Shown: positions 11,634 to 23,560, counted from the stretch's first letter. The stretch is DNA of 64,000 bases from Linum tenue (GCA_946122785.1 CAMGYJ010000002.1:40450495-40514494); one strand, 5' to 3'. Program-made: numbers and translations. The notes: generated by a model from the sequence alone, not told the origin.

Positions 11634-13022
11634 GGTTAAATTGCAAGTTTGGTCACTTGAATTACTAGCAAATTTTACGTTAGCCACTAGAATTACTTTA
11701 TTCCATCTGTAGTCACTTAAATTAGGTTAACAGTTCAAGTTTGGTCACTGGTCGTTAGTCTCCGTTAACTTTTGTTGATGTGGCGGTCAACTCTAATAGT
11801 TGACCGTTAAATGAGTGACGTGGCAATTAAAAAATAATACATTAATAAAATATAATTATTATTTCCTTTTCAGCTAATTATTATAAATTAAAAAAATCCT
11901 AAATTTTTTAATTATTATTTTTCTGATGCCCTTTCATCTTCTTCCTCTCGACCCAAACAGGGGGGATTTATATTCTACTATCCATCCCCAAATTGAAAGC
12001 AACAGAGAGAACCCCATAAGACCCCAATCTTTGAATCAAACTATCAATGAGGGTGCGTAATCAAATAATTCAACCGCTGATTGAACATATGCAATTGACA
12101 TATATGGCATCACCACCACCACGGGGCGAGAGGAGGGCGTCGGAAGAGCTGGCTCGCGTTCTGCGAGGTTTATTTGTTCTACTTCGTCGTGGCTTTCTCG
12201 GTGTTCGGGTTCGCCATCGCGCTAGTGTTGTTGCAGAGCTCCGTGACTCCGATGATGTTAAGTACTGGCTGGACCGAGCATAGGAGATCAGCGGGGGAAG
12301 ATATATCTCGAGATTTCAATATAGAGCAAGATATACAGTACCCAGGTAGACTTTTTCCCCATAGTCGGCGGGTTTTGTGTGGAGCTGGGTACAGAAACGA
12401 GACACAGGAACACAGATCATCGATCGATGCTTTTGTCGATGGGTGGGTTTTGGATCGGGAATCTATTGGGTTATTGTTTCCAGGAAGATTAGACTTGTCG
12501 GCCATTGTGACTGGATCTGGATGCAACGGACAATATTATATCTTCTTCTTTTCTTCCACTGTGTCAATTGCATATGCTCAATCAGTGGTTGAATTATTTG
12601 ATTTTGCACCCTCATTGATAATTTGATTCAAGATTGCGGTATTATGGGGTTCTCTCTGTTGCTCTCAATTTGGGGATGGATAGTAGAATATAAATCCCCT
12701 GTTTGGGTAGAGAGGAAGAAGATGAAAGGGCGTCAGAAAAATAATAATTAAAAAAGTTAGGATTTTCTTTTTTTAATCTATAATAATTAGCTAAAAATAA
12801 AAGAATTATTATTTTTTATTATTTTTTAATTACCACATCACTCATTTAACGGGCAACTATTAGAGTTGACCACCACATCAGCAAAAGTTAACGGAGACTA
12901 ACGGCCAGTGACCAAACTTGGACTGTTAACATAATTTAAGTGACTACGGATGGAATAAAGTAATTCTAGTGGCTAACGTAAATTTTACTAGTAATTCAAG
13001 TGACCAAACTTGCAATTTAGCC
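11634..13022. mobile_element. Long-TIR Mutator-like element, TSD ATTAAAATAG
   Basis: The 1389-bp element is bounded by ATTAAAATAG at 11624-11633 and 13023-13032 (10 bp, exact). The arms are ~470 bp inverted repeats starting GGYTAAATTGCAAGTTTGG. They include the CCGTTAACTTTTG and AATGAGTGACGTGG blocks shared with the elements at 1-1014 and 53075-54567. Long TIRs and a 9-11 bp duplication fit the Mutator superfamily. No transposase is present. The ~430-bp centre is unrelated to the arms and may be captured host DNA. Confidence 0.85.
12105..12540 (+). pseudogene. Possible captured gene fragment, membrane-protein-like
   Basis: The centre of the Mutator-like element reads on + (from 12174) as a hydrophobic stretch, FYFVVAFSVFGFAIALVLL, then QSSVTPMM and a polar region. 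This resembles the signal-anchor start of a type II membrane protein. A 150-codon frame continues to 12626 but crosses into the right arm. GC content and non-repetitive character differ from the arms. The donor gene is not recognised, so capture is inference. Confidence 0.35.
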
Positions 13023-13322
13023 ATTAAAATAGTATTCATTTTGCTAGCTAGAGATGAGCATTAGGCGAGTCATTCCATCGAACCCACCCTATCCACCCGA
13101 TAAAAACTCGATCGACCATGAAATCTGACGTAAGTTGCTTCCAGGACTATATACAGACCACATCAATCCACTCAGGGGTCGTTTGGAAGTTGCGATTGTT
13201 TTGTTGAGATTGTCATTATGCATGTATTGTTTACAAAGCATCGTTTTTTTAGCAGAAACAATACATGGATTGTTTCTATGATGTGACAGAAACTATCACT
13301 CATTTTGAGTGATTGTTATATC

Positions 13323-14675
13323 CCTTGTTATAAGAACCGAACCGGATCAACGGCCGGGCCATTAGAACCATCAAATCAGTTACGATGGCGGTTCGGTTCA
13401 TTGTTTGAACCAATGCTGTCAAAGCCGAGCCGGAGTATGACCCGGTAACGTGAACGGCTCGGTCATTAGTGGTCCAGCCGGCATTAGACCGTTTAAAAAC
13501 CGTTTGAGAACCGGTATCAAATTAGCAAATTTACAATGGAAAATCTAACACTACCATTCTGAAACTTCTAGAAGACAGATCTAATCGATTAATCCCCCAG
13601 CAGTCCATTTCGTAAGCAAACTAGCTGCCCCTATCAGCACATCTCAAAATCTACGCTAATCACGTCAAGATCAGACAAACGACTACTAGATCCACCAGTA
13701 ATCAAATACCCAGTAAACCAATCGCCACCGACAGCTCAATAATGCCCACACTGGAGAAATGCTAACATAGAAATCCCCAGAACCAACGGAAAGAGTGAAG
13801 AAGAAGAAGAAGGGAGATGAATTACCCCGTTGTCGGATGGCGCGCTGCTTGCGGCGACGGGACGGAAGCGCTGGGGCGATGGTTGACGGCGGCAGGGTGG
13901 CGCCACTCTCCCTCTGTCGTCTGTTCTACTTCTAAGTCGAAGATGAAGAAATAAAATGAAAGTTAGGGTTTTGTTTGGCTGCCCCATTCCACGATTGGGC
14001 TTTTTTTTTAGGGTAAACCAAACAGCCGAACCGTGCGACCGTCTTGAGCGGCTCGAGCGGTTAACCGCTTCGGCCGCTCGCCGGCCGCTGTATAAAACCG
14101 TGGCGGTTAAATAGCTGATCCGAGCCGGTTTTACGACCGGGTGGCGGCTTTGGCGGTCCAGCCGGCCGGCTCGGTTCGGCTTTGACAGCACTGGTTTGAA
14201 CGGTTATTGATGGACCAAATGGTTTTTCACGGTTCAACATAAAATCAGATGAACCGACACGGTTTAACTGGTCCATTGGTTCACTATTTTAACGAAAAAA
14301 AAAATATTTTAACATAAACTAAGACCATCAAATCATAATTATTTATTTTATATATGCTTCCTCAACCTTATTGTCGATTTTACATTGCCTACTACCAACT
14401 AGAACCGTAATTTTTAATTTGAATTAAAAAATATGGTTTCTTTTGTGAGATGGTTGGAATGATTTATTAGATATTTTCGTGATGATATGAATTTGAACTT
14501 GTTTATGGTCAATGATAATTTCATTCTTAAATTAGTGTAATATACAAGCCTTATATGTTATATATCATTAACGGTTCTACCAACGGTTCACCAATGATTT
14601 TGTAACGGTTAACCAGTGAACCCTTAAACCACTAACTTTTCCGGTTCAGCCTCCGGTCCGGTTCTGAAAACAGAG
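13323..14675. mobile_element. hAT element nested in 13175-14879, TSD GTTATATC
   Basis: Exact 8-bp duplications GTTATATC lie at 13315-13322 and 14676-14683. The ends are CCTTGTTATAAGAACCGAAC and (reverse complement) CTCTGTTTTCAGAACCGGAC, followed on both sides by CCGGTT-rich hairpin sequence. It carries no transposase and hosts a further hAT element at 13411-14193. Confidence 0.85.
13411..14193. mobile_element. Innermost hAT element, TSD GTTTGAAC
   Basis: Exact 8-bp duplications GTTTGAAC lie at 13403-13410 and 14194-14201. The ends are CAATGCTGTCAAAGCCGAG and (reverse complement) CAGTGCTGTCAAAGCCGAAC, matching the CAGTG start common in hAT. The interior (about 13560-14000) is less repetitive and gives a 151-codon frame on - (13736-14191) without recognised domains. 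It may be non-coding filler or captured DNA. Confidence 0.88.
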
Positions 14676-14879
14676 GTTATATCTCAACTTTTAGTTGTGA
14701 TTGTTGAGATAGTTGAGTTGAGATTGTTTTGTCTCAGCTTTTAGATGATGCGACATACACAATCACACATACCAAACGTTGTATTCTACAATGCATCAAA
14801 TTCGATAATACATGTATAATATTATACATGCATTCTCAACAATACATCTATTTAACAATCGCAACTTCCAAACGACCCC

Positions 14880-15283
14880 TGGTATTGTATGTTTTGATGA
14901 GTGTGTATCATATTTGAATCTACCCACTTACCGCCCAATGCTCATCCCTGCATAAATTATCAAATTTTTTAGAAACTAGAAAAGTAGAATTAATGTTGTA
15001 TATATACTTAATTTATCTTGGGTGTTCTAGAAGGTGAAATTAATTAATAAGTCTGATCATGAAGATAAAGTTTAATTCAGCGAGCTTATGTATGGGGTGG
15101 ATAAACTCTCACTTGTTTCTTGAGGTGTGCGTGTTTGGCGTGTTCTCTTTTTTATATTTGATTACATTGTGGCTAAGTAAGTCAATCGGCGAGGAAGTAA
15201 TTTAAGTAATTAATCGAGACAGGGCGGAGGAGGCGAGGCAGATGAGGCGGAGGCGATAGTTAGAGATAGTGGTATAGTCCGGA
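14880..15283. other. Intergenic, nothing recognised
   Basis: AT-rich, with no ORF, repeat or RNA gene that I can support. Confidence 0.3.
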
Positions 15284-15292
15284 TTTGATTTG

Positions 15293-16144
15293 GGAGTTGC
15301 TAAAGGTCGCCTTTAAAATTGCTAAAGATCGCCCTAAAAAATATGAAAGTTACACTTTTAACCCTTTAGCTTCTTTATTTTCCTTTAGAAAACAAACACC
15401 ACTTAGACTAGGAAAAAAAAACTATCCAGTAGACAATAAGAGGAACGAAGAATCAACTTATTATTATATTTATAAATAATTAATTAAATTACAATTTATT
15501 ATATATTTAAATAATTAATTAAAAATGCAAAAAAAAAAAAACAACCGTCGGCCAACCGCGACCAACATGCGGTTGGTCCATAGGCCGACCGCAAGTTGAC
15601 CGCGTCCAACCGATGGTGCAACCGCGCGAGGACTACGGTCGGCCGATGGACCAACCGCGCGTTGATCGCGGTTATCCGATGGATCAACAGACTTCGACGG
15701 CGGTCAAGGTTCTCTGGCGACAACTGGGCGCGCGGGTGGGAGAGCACATAGCCGGTGACGACGACGGACGACGGGAAAGGAGATCGGATGGCCGGCGACG
15801 TGCGTGGACGACGATGGTCTTTTGGCGGTTGGTCGACTCGTCGACTGGGGGCGCCGTGGACAGGTGGCTGGCGGCGGATTTTGCTTATGCCGGTCGTCTT
15901 CTTCGGAGACGTGGGAGGCCGACGACGGAAGGAGGGTGCCGGTGGAGGTGGGTGTTGGGCTGTTGGCGGCGGGATGGAAGTGGGTCGGCGGCGGGATGTC
16001 GTGGGAAGAGGTAGGGATACAGGTAGGGTTTATTTAGGAGTTGTTTGTTTGAATTTTAAAATTTAAGTTAGGGGTATATAGGTAATTTAATTTTTAATTT
16101 AGGGCGATCAATAGCAATTTTAAGGGCGACGTTTAGCGATTCAG
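15293..16144. mobile_element. Mutator-like element with GC-rich core
   Basis: The ends are inverted: GGAGTTGCTAAAGGTCGCC against (reverse complement) CTGAATCGCTAAACGTCGCC, followed on both sides by TTAAAATTGCTA and GATCGCCCTAAA. The flanks TTTGATTTG (15284-15292) and TTTGATTTT (16145-16153) form a 9-bp duplication with one mismatch. The core (15550-16030) is strongly GC-rich, with an imperfect repeat around GACCAACCGCG and overlapping ORFs up to 133 codons on + (15613-16014). No domain is recognised. The composition contrast suggests captured coding or leader sequence, but no donor can be named. Confidence 0.7.
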
Positions 16145-16153
16145 TTTGATTTT

Positions 16154-16689
16154 AGTGGGGTTAATTTTACCAATAAATTATATAATAATATAGTATTTTT
16201 TTTTATTTTTTTAATATATCTGGTTAAATAGGTATTCACAAATTATAAATTATTCGATTGTGTCACTTCTTGAAAAATTCATAATTGAAAAGTGACATTT
16301 CATTATCTATCTAATAATGAAACACATTATAGACCTATCATAAAATGTCTCTATGACAATAAAAAAATTATCGTAATAAAACAAATATGTTTTGAGAGTT
16401 TTCTAATACATATAAAAGGATGAGAGATTTTCTTAATTACGAGTTAGAAAGTTAATAACTTTCAATGTCCACGGATCGATATAGTGTTATTTATTTATGT
16501 ATATTATATATTATCGAGAGTTGAATTCGTAACGACGACATCCCAAATTCGTAAACTACTCATACTAAATAAACACCTACACATATAACCCTATTTATTT
16601 TTTCAAGTGGGGGATCTCCTTTCGCCAGGAGATGACTACTTGGCGAAATTACCGTTCCATTTGATAGCATTGTCAGCAATGACATAAAA
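16154..16689. other. Intergenic, nothing recognised
   Basis: AT-rich. Short strings from here recur locally: gggggatctcctttc at about 16611 and again at about 16831. Confidence 0.3.
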
Positions 16690-17684
16690 TATATTTACAC
16701 AATAAATAAAAGGCAAATGAGAAAACGTGAAGTCTCATTTCAAATTTCCTGCATCCATTTTGAAAGTAGGAAGGACATTTTGGTCTTCACAATTACTTTT
16801 TTTATTCATTAAAAAGACACTTTTCTAGTGGGGGATCTCCTTTCCTGCATCCATTTTGAAAGTAGACAGGCTGTTAAAGAAAAGCAAAGATCATAACCAA
16901 TTACACTAAATACATTTGTTGTATTTTTTTAAATTAAAAACATATAATCACAGAGAGGAAAAAACCCTTCCCCCATTTCAAATTTCCTACTCCAGGAGCG
17001 TTTTTAGGAAGGGTAGAATAGGGAGTGTCAGTTTTTTTCTTTTTTCTCTGTGGAACGGGCCAACTTACCGTACACATGCGGATTTAAACGGGTCGAGGAG
17101 TGTCAATTTTTTTCCTTTAAATCCATTTATTTCTTCGTGGTGGTAAAATATATATGAAAAGGCAAAAGCAATACTCCTTTTTATTGCTAAAAAGAAAAAA
17201 AATTAACAATAAACTAATGCATGGATTCTAATGGGCTAACCGCTAATCATGAAATAAAAGAGTTGAATGGGCCTGACCTACACAGGATTTGCCCATCAAG
17301 TAAAACAAATGAACATCATGAGTTTGCATTCTAAAACAAGCTATTTTCTCGAGCATAATATATATTATGTTATTATTTTATATCTTAGTGGCTAAAATAT
17401 AATGTATTTTAAAGTTATTCAATGGTTCAACATCGACCAACCCAATTAGAAGTCCGGATCTGGTGACTAAGGGGGGTCCTTAGTCACTTGACTAAGGCCC
17501 CCTCAGCCCTTGGATTGATCTAATGGTCCAGATAAATCAATTAATTAATATTAAATGAGAAGGGTAGTTTTGGCATTATCAATATATTATTAACTCCTAT
17601 TTTCCAGTTTTATTTTATTAATTATTATTGATTTTTCTCCTTTCTGCAACCGTCTCCTCCTCTTCCCTTTTCTGCTGCGATGTC

Positions 17685-17945
17685 CAGAGAGAGAGAAAGC
17701 CATGGCGGAGAGAGAGGCGGATGGTGAGGAGAGAGAGGCGGATGGTGAGGAGAGAGAAAGACGGCGATGTCGATGGAGAGAGAGATGGCAGCGCCGCTAC
17801 ACTGGAGGAGAGAGAGGCGGCAGCCTTGGAGAGAGAAAGTAGATCTACTCGTCGGAAAACAGAGGAGAGAGAGACGATGGTGAGGAGAGAGAGGCGGCGG
17901 AGAGAGCTTCGACGACGATGGAGGAGATAGAAGCGGCGCGGTGAT
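17685..17945. repeat. GA-rich low-complexity tract
   Basis: Recurrent gagagagaggcgg-type units interspersed with GGCGG, including two adjacent copies of gcggatggtgaggagagag (about 17718-17757). It lies inside the TIR element. Confidence 0.8.
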
Positions 17946-18309
17946 GGAGAGAGAGAGGTAACGACGGCTGTAGAGAGAGTCGACGGCGACGTCGGCGGCG
18001 GCAGCGGCGGCGGCGTGGAGAGACATCGTATCGTCATTTGAAGGAAGAACAGTGATTTGTATAGTTTGTATGTTTTGTAACATTAGTTTGTATTGTTAGT
18101 ATTTTTGTACAAAATGTCAGTATGGTTTGTATGTTTTTCTTTGACAGTTTGTACTCTTAGTATGTTTTTCTTTGACAGTTTGTATTCTTAGTATGTTTTT
18201 CTTTGACAGTTTGTATTCTTAGTATGTTTTGCTTGTATTCTTAGTATGTTTCGCTTTGTATTGTAAGTACTAATAATTTGTATACTTTATATGTATTGAT
18301 TTGTGATGC

Positions 18310-18470
18310 AAAAAACATTACAAACATGGTTGACAAAAATGACAAACATGTGGACAAAAATAACAAACATTACAAACAATACAAAAGAAACCAACAAACA
18401 TTACAAACATTACAAAATAACAAACATTGCAAACAAACATTACAAACATTACAAACAGTACAAAGCATAC
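18310..18470. repeat. Clustered ACAAACATT motifs
   Basis: The nonamer ACAAACATT or close variants recur about a dozen times without strict periodicity. The same motif cluster appears in the related element at 25740-28380, so it is a family character. Confidence 0.75.
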
Positions 18471-18769
18471 TACACGTACAGAATATCACTACTTACAATA
18501 CAGATTGGTAAACTTGTATTACAAACAAATGAATACAAAGTATACAAATCATAACATAAAAGTATACAAACTTGAATAACAAAAGTTACAAATACAAATC
18601 AATGAATAGAAAGTGTATAAATCATAACATAAAGTATACAAACTAGACAAACAAATATTACACAAAATAGTAATATAAACATTACAAACATCACGAACTC
18701 AATACTGTTGCCGTAAAATCATCCACCACCGTCTCTGGTCGCCAGAAAACTGCTCCGCCGTCGCCGGAA

Positions 18770-18772
<3 letters not shown>

Positions 18773-18842
<70 letters not shown>
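18773..18842. repeat. (CT)35 microsatellite
   Basis: An uninterrupted CT dinucleotide run of 70 bases. It accounts for the RE-repeat translations on the minus strand. Confidence 0.95.
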
Positions 18843-18845
<3 letters not shown>

Positions 18846-20012
18846 ACACCGAAAATGGTGGTGTCGGTGGCCATGGGCCAACTTTCCCAAAACGGAACGA
18901 CGGCGGGGGAAGGGAATAATAATGGCACCCATGATCTCTCTCTCTGGGACCATTTATTCCCAAAATAATCACCCTCTCTCACCTGGGAACAATTCATTCC
19001 TAAATGGACAGCAATCACAGTAGCCGCCGGCTAGAGAGGACGCCGGAAACGACACCAAAAACCGCCGGGAAAATTTTGCCGGCTAGGGAATCGCGGAAGT
19101 CCGAAGGCAACAGCGGCCAAAACTGATTTATTTTTGTTTATTATATAAATTAATAAATTAAATAATCATGCAATTACTATATTGCCCTTTTTTAAATTGG
19201 ATTAATATGGGCCATTGGATTTTAATGAGATGCAAGGGTGGAGATTGACTTAGTCATGTGACTAAGGGACCCCCCCTTAGTCACCTGATCTTGGCCCCCC
19301 AATTAGTCCAATTGTTATAATTTCAAATATATATTATGTAATTATTAGATATCATAATGATTAAATTATAGTGTATATTATAGGGAATCGTTTGGTAATT
19401 GTTAGTAAAAAACTGAACAAAAAGATCTATTTGGTTATTTTTAACATTAAAACGATCCTAAACATTTTCAGTTTTCTTTCGAAATTCTATAGTTTTATTC
19501 CCGAATCAGTGATGTGCAAATGGCGAATTGTAGTCATCTCTTTTCTTTCATTATTTTTTATTTTCAAATAGAAAGTTTAAAAGTAAAGAATAATTAGAGT
19601 TTGGCATGGATATGTCAAACATGCTGAATTTCAAGTTTTGGTCCGTTTTGATCAAGTCTAATTTATAATCACATGGTTCCCTGGTACCCGATAAAAATCT
19701 CAATCCAAACCAGTTTGGCAGGTGAGTCCGTGTTTACTACCATTTTCTAGGTTGGAGAGATGGTGATGGTTGAGCGTTTAGTGGATCTAGGCACTATTTA
19801 GGCATGTTTACATTAGTAGTGTCTTTTCCATCCGCGTTCGACAAACCAACATCACTCAACCTTTTCATATTTACCCCTCTCATAAAGACACATGTGCCCT
19901 ATATTCACTAAAAAGTTCTGTGTTTAAAAATATCGTTACTTTAAGATATTAAGTCTATGTTAATAATTCTACATCGCTTCTACACATTCAAGAGTGCAAT
20001 TCGTTAAATCTA

Positions 20013-21190
20013 TCTACACAATAAATAAAAGCCAAATGAGAAAACTTGAACCCCCATTTCAAATTTCCTGCATCCAGAGTGAAAGTAGGAAGGACATTTT
20101 GGTCTTCACAATTACTTTTTTTTTATTCATTAAAAAAACACTAGGATTCGAACAATGACCACTTTAAAGAAAAACAAAGATCATAACCAATCACACTAAG
20201 TACATTTGTTGTATCTTTTTAAATTAAAAACATATAATCGCATAGAAGAAAAAACCCTACCCCCATTTCAAATTCCCTGCTCTGGAAGCGTTTGTACGAA
20301 GGGTAGAATAGAGAGTGTCAATTTTTTTCTTTTTCCTCTGTGGAACGGGCCAGCTTACCGTACACATGCGGATTTAAACGGGTCCAAGAGTGTCAATTTT
20401 TTTTCTTTAAGTCCTTTAATTTCTCCGTGGTGGTAAAATATATATGAAAAGGCAAAAGTAATACTCCTTTTTATTGCTAAAAAGAAAAAAAATTTAACAA
20501 TAAACTAATGCATGGATTCTAATGAGCTAATCGCTAATCATAAAATAAAAGAGTTGAATGGGCATGACCTACACGGGATTTGCCTATCAAGTAAAACAAA
20601 TGAACATCATGGGTTTGCCATTCTAAAACAAGCTATTTTCTCTAGCATAATATATATTATGCTATTATATTATATCTTAGTGGCTAAAATATAATGTATT
20701 TTAAAGTTATTCAATGGTTTAACCTCGACCAACCCAATTATTATTCCATTTTTTATCATTTCAAATATATATTATGTAATTATTTAATATCATAATGATT
20801 AAATTATAGTGTATATTATAGGTAATCGTTTGGTATTTGTTAGTAAAAAAACTAAACAGAAAGATCTATTTGGTTATTTTTAACATTAAAACGATCCTAA
20901 ATATTTTCAGTTTCCTTTCGAAATTCTATAGTTTTATTCCCGAATCAGTGATGTGCAAATGGCGAATTGCAGTCATCTCTTTTCTTTCATTATTTTTTAT
21001 TTTCAAATAGAAAGTTTAAAAGTAAAGAATAATTAGAGTTTGGCATGGGTCGGTCAAACAGGCCAAATTTCAAGTTTTGGCCCGTTTTGATCAAGTCTAA
21101 TTTATAATCACATGGTTCCCTGATACCTGATAAAAATCTCAATCCAAACCAGTTTGGCAGGTGAGTCCGTGTTTACCACCATTTTCTAGG
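20013..21190 (+). repeat. Tandem duplication, copy B (uninterrupted)
   Basis: A direct copy of 16690-19751 without the 1848-bp insert. At the insert position it reads accaacccaattattatt (about 20737-20755), the unoccupied counterpart of the filled site in copy A. This fixes the order: duplication first, insertion second. Confidence 0.85.
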
Positions 21191-22418
21191 GATACAGGAA
21201 CGGTGGTTCGTATCCCAAATCGTGTTGTTCATTCTTGATTTCTTTAGATTTTATCATGGCTTGGCAAAAAACCAGAAAGCACAATGATGACAAGTTGAAA
21301 GTTTTATAAAGCAAATTAATCGACCAACGGGCCGAGTAAAAGCTTGCAACGATTGTGAGATGCTCATTTCCCGAAAACCGGCGGGATAGGCGATTTTTTA
21401 TTCGATTTTCTGGAATTCGGTTTCTATAAAACTTACTCCACCTCATCATATTACCAGAAACAATATTGTTTCACAAGGTAATAGGTACTTGATTTTGGTT
21501 CATAAGGCTGATTTTTGATTCGTTGCATCATTCATGTCTCTTTCCTACTAAAATTCACTATTTTTATCACGTGCTTCCCAAAAAAACTATACAACAATAA
21601 GCTATACACCCCATTACATTATGATATTTCATACCTCACCTTCCTCCGGCCCGGGGCCAATCTAGTAGATATATATGGCATGAAGGGCGAGGTCGTCGTC
21701 CCCCTAACCTCCCATTGAAAAACAAACATAATGAAAACGGCTTTCCACTCTAGTAGTAGCCCATTTTTGGAAGCCTAGCTCGTACATACATGTGTGACGC
21801 ATGCATGGTATAGTAGCCTTGAATTAATTTTAGGTCGTTTATTGTAGAAATGGCAAGTTAGACGCATACGTACATATAGAGTTATTTATTACTGTGAGCT
21901 CTTGTGATAGATTAGTACAAGACTATCTTTAATGTGAAATCAATGATGACTATTGTACGAATGGTAAGTTTCGTCGTTGATGGCCCTCTCCAGCGGCTCA
22001 AGTTAGGGTGGTTATGCATTGTTGTATAACTAAATTTGAACTTCATTATTATTTAGTGAGCCAAGAAAATTCAGATTTAAGAGCCGAGAATTAGAAATAT
22101 TTAATTTTTTCTAGTTTTCTTAATCGACTCTTATCTTCTTCGTTGTAACTAGAATTTTTTTAAAAAAAATTACAGATGAAACGAGTTTGTTGTGCTCTAC
22201 AAAATTATATCAATTTCCAATATTTTTTGAGAAAAACAATTTCATACCTATCATTACCAGCTTCATACCATATGGTATCTCCTTCGTTTTTAAGTCATGG
22301 TAAATTTTTTGCATAGAAGGAACGAGTTCATCATGATTTATTAGATCTAAAAATTTATGGGTGAAAAAATAGAGGACCAAAAAATACCACGCAATACCAC
22401 CCTGGTATGGGGGTGTTA
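21191..22418. other. Intergenic, nothing recognised
   Basis: AT-rich. The ORF of 87 codons on - (21186-21449) has no recognisable features. No transposon ends are seen. Confidence 0.3.
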
Positions 22419-22426
22419 TCTTGTGG

Positions 22427-22900
22427 TAGGGGTGGGCATTCGGTCGGTTCGATTTTGATCGAACCAAAATTATGAATATCGGGTCTCCGAATTCTCCCAA
22501 ACTTCAAACCGAATTCGAACCGAATTATAATTCGGTTCGGTTTTTCACACAAAACCGAATTTGTGAAGCTACTTGTATTTTCTCACTTTTAAATTATTTT
22601 TCACCCCTAATATAAACAATAAATATCAATTATATGCATCATCAATGATAAAACCAAACTTTTCAACACATAAGTCACAAAACATTTCAAATATTTAAGT
22701 CTAAAAACAACTACAAACGTAAAAATCCACCATTTGGAGCTTGCAATTATAGTATTTTGGTTTTTTCATCGAAAATTTGGTTCGGTTGAAAGAACCCTAA
22801 TTTCCGAACTATCCATATTTTCCTTCCGAATTCCGAACCGAATAGCATTAATTCGGTTTCGGTTTCGGTTCGGGTTTACCGAACCGTTTGCCCACCCCTA
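22427..22900. mobile_element. hAT MITE, TSD (T/C)CTTGTGG
   Basis: The termini TAGGGGTGGGCA and TGCCCACCCCTA are perfect inverted repeats. The octamers TCTTGTGG (22419-22426) and CCTTGTGG (22901-22908) form an 8-bp duplication with one mismatch. GGTTCGG/CCGAACC palindromes line both arms. It is non-coding. Confidence 0.9.
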
Positions 22901-23045
22901 CCTTGTGGTACACAATGTTGAAAGTCGTAAATGACAGTTAGTTTTTAGTATCGTTCTACTATCATGTATTCAACTATCCTACAGTCTTGGTATGTTCATA
23001 CTAATGTGGTACGCTGTCTATACCATATGGTATGCTTTCATTTTA

Positions 23046-23560
23046 GGGTTAATACCTTATTTTGGCCCGAACTATAACCATATTATCAATTTTGGCATGT
23101 GATTTCAGAAATTAACATCCTCAAATATGCAGCATATAGACTCAATTGGCCCGACACATGGTTTGACCGTCAATTTGGACGGTCAACACAGTTGATCGTT
23201 ACACAACACGCCATGTCATTCCTTGTCAGCTTAAAAATCATTAAGAAATTCAAATTCAAATTCAAATTATTTTCCTAATTTCTATTATTATTCAAATTAT
23301 AAAAAAATTAAAAAATAAACATTTAAAATAATTTGATAATTTTTGGTTAATTTATAAAATTTATGATTTTCAAAATTAGCCAAAAATAAAAAATGAGTTT
23401 TATTTTATATATTTTATAATTTTATTTTTTTGGTTAATTTGATAATGAAAAATAATAGAAATTAGGAAAATAATTTAAATTTAAATTTTATTAATGATTT
23501 TTGGGCTGACGAGACAATGACATGGTGTGTTGACTAACGGTCAACGGTGTTAATTTTTTT
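23046..23560. mobile_element. Mutator-like inverted-repeat element, right arm truncated
   Basis: The left end GGGTTAATACC begins an arm containing GGTCAAC, ACACGCCATGTCATT and TCAGC. The same blocks appear inverted at 23500-23551 (tgacatggtgtgttgac). The AT-rich centre is also inverted around attttcctaatttctatt. The right arm stops about 170 bp short of a matching terminus, so no target duplication can be tested. Confidence 0.55.

Larger units (their letters stand above)
13175..14879. mobile_element. Outer inverted-repeat element of a three-level nest
   Basis: The termini are exact inverted copies for 20 or more bases, starting GGGGTCGTTTGGAAGTTGCG, and similarity continues inward. The GGGGTCGTTTG start is shared with the Harbinger-like element at 2648-3819, but the flanking triplets (TCA, TGG) do not match. 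With its two inner elements removed, its own length is about 345 bp. It is non-coding. Confidence 0.7.
17450..19297. mobile_element. GGTGACTAAGG-type TIR element 1, TSD CCCAATTAG
   Basis: The duplication CCCAATTAG lies at 17441-17449 and 19298-19306. Copy B of the surrounding tandem duplication lacks the insert and shows the corresponding unoccupied site near 20745. The terminal regions are inverted: GATCTGGTGACTAAGG then CTTAGTCACTTGACTAAGG on the left, GATCAGGTGACTAAGG then CTTAGTCACATGACTAAG in reverse on the right. A 9-bp duplication suggests the Mutator superfamily. The interior has GA-rich repeats (17685-17945), ACAAACATT-type repeats (18310-18470) and a (CT)35 tract. The 139- and 152-codon minus-strand frames are translations of the GA repeat. 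A second family member is at about 25606-28928. Confidence 0.8.
16690..19751 (+). repeat. Tandem duplication, copy A (interrupted)
   Basis: The sequence from cacaataaataaaaggcaaa (about 16697) to the TTTCTAGG motif near 19750 is a direct copy of 20013-21190. It is interrupted by the 1848-bp element at 17450-19297. Without that insert, copy A is about 1.2 kb. Divergence is limited to scattered substitutions and small indels. Shared short ORFs (16916-17146 in A, 20206-20436 in B) have no recognisable family. The two copies are 261 bp apart, and I see no primer site or purine tract between them, so paired LTRs are unlikely. Confidence 0.85.

Noticed and set aside
17618..18083. Minus-strand ORFs of 139 and 152 codons
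   Set aside because: They translate GA/CT-rich repeats within a transposon; Ser/Leu/Arg bias, no domain.
18691..19018. ORFs with long Arg-Glu repeats
   Set aside because: Direct translation of the (CT)35 microsatellite.
16690..21190. The two 1.2-kb direct copies as paired LTRs
   Set aside because: No primer site, purine tract or TG/CA termini at the copy edges; the 261-bp spacer has no retroelement feature.
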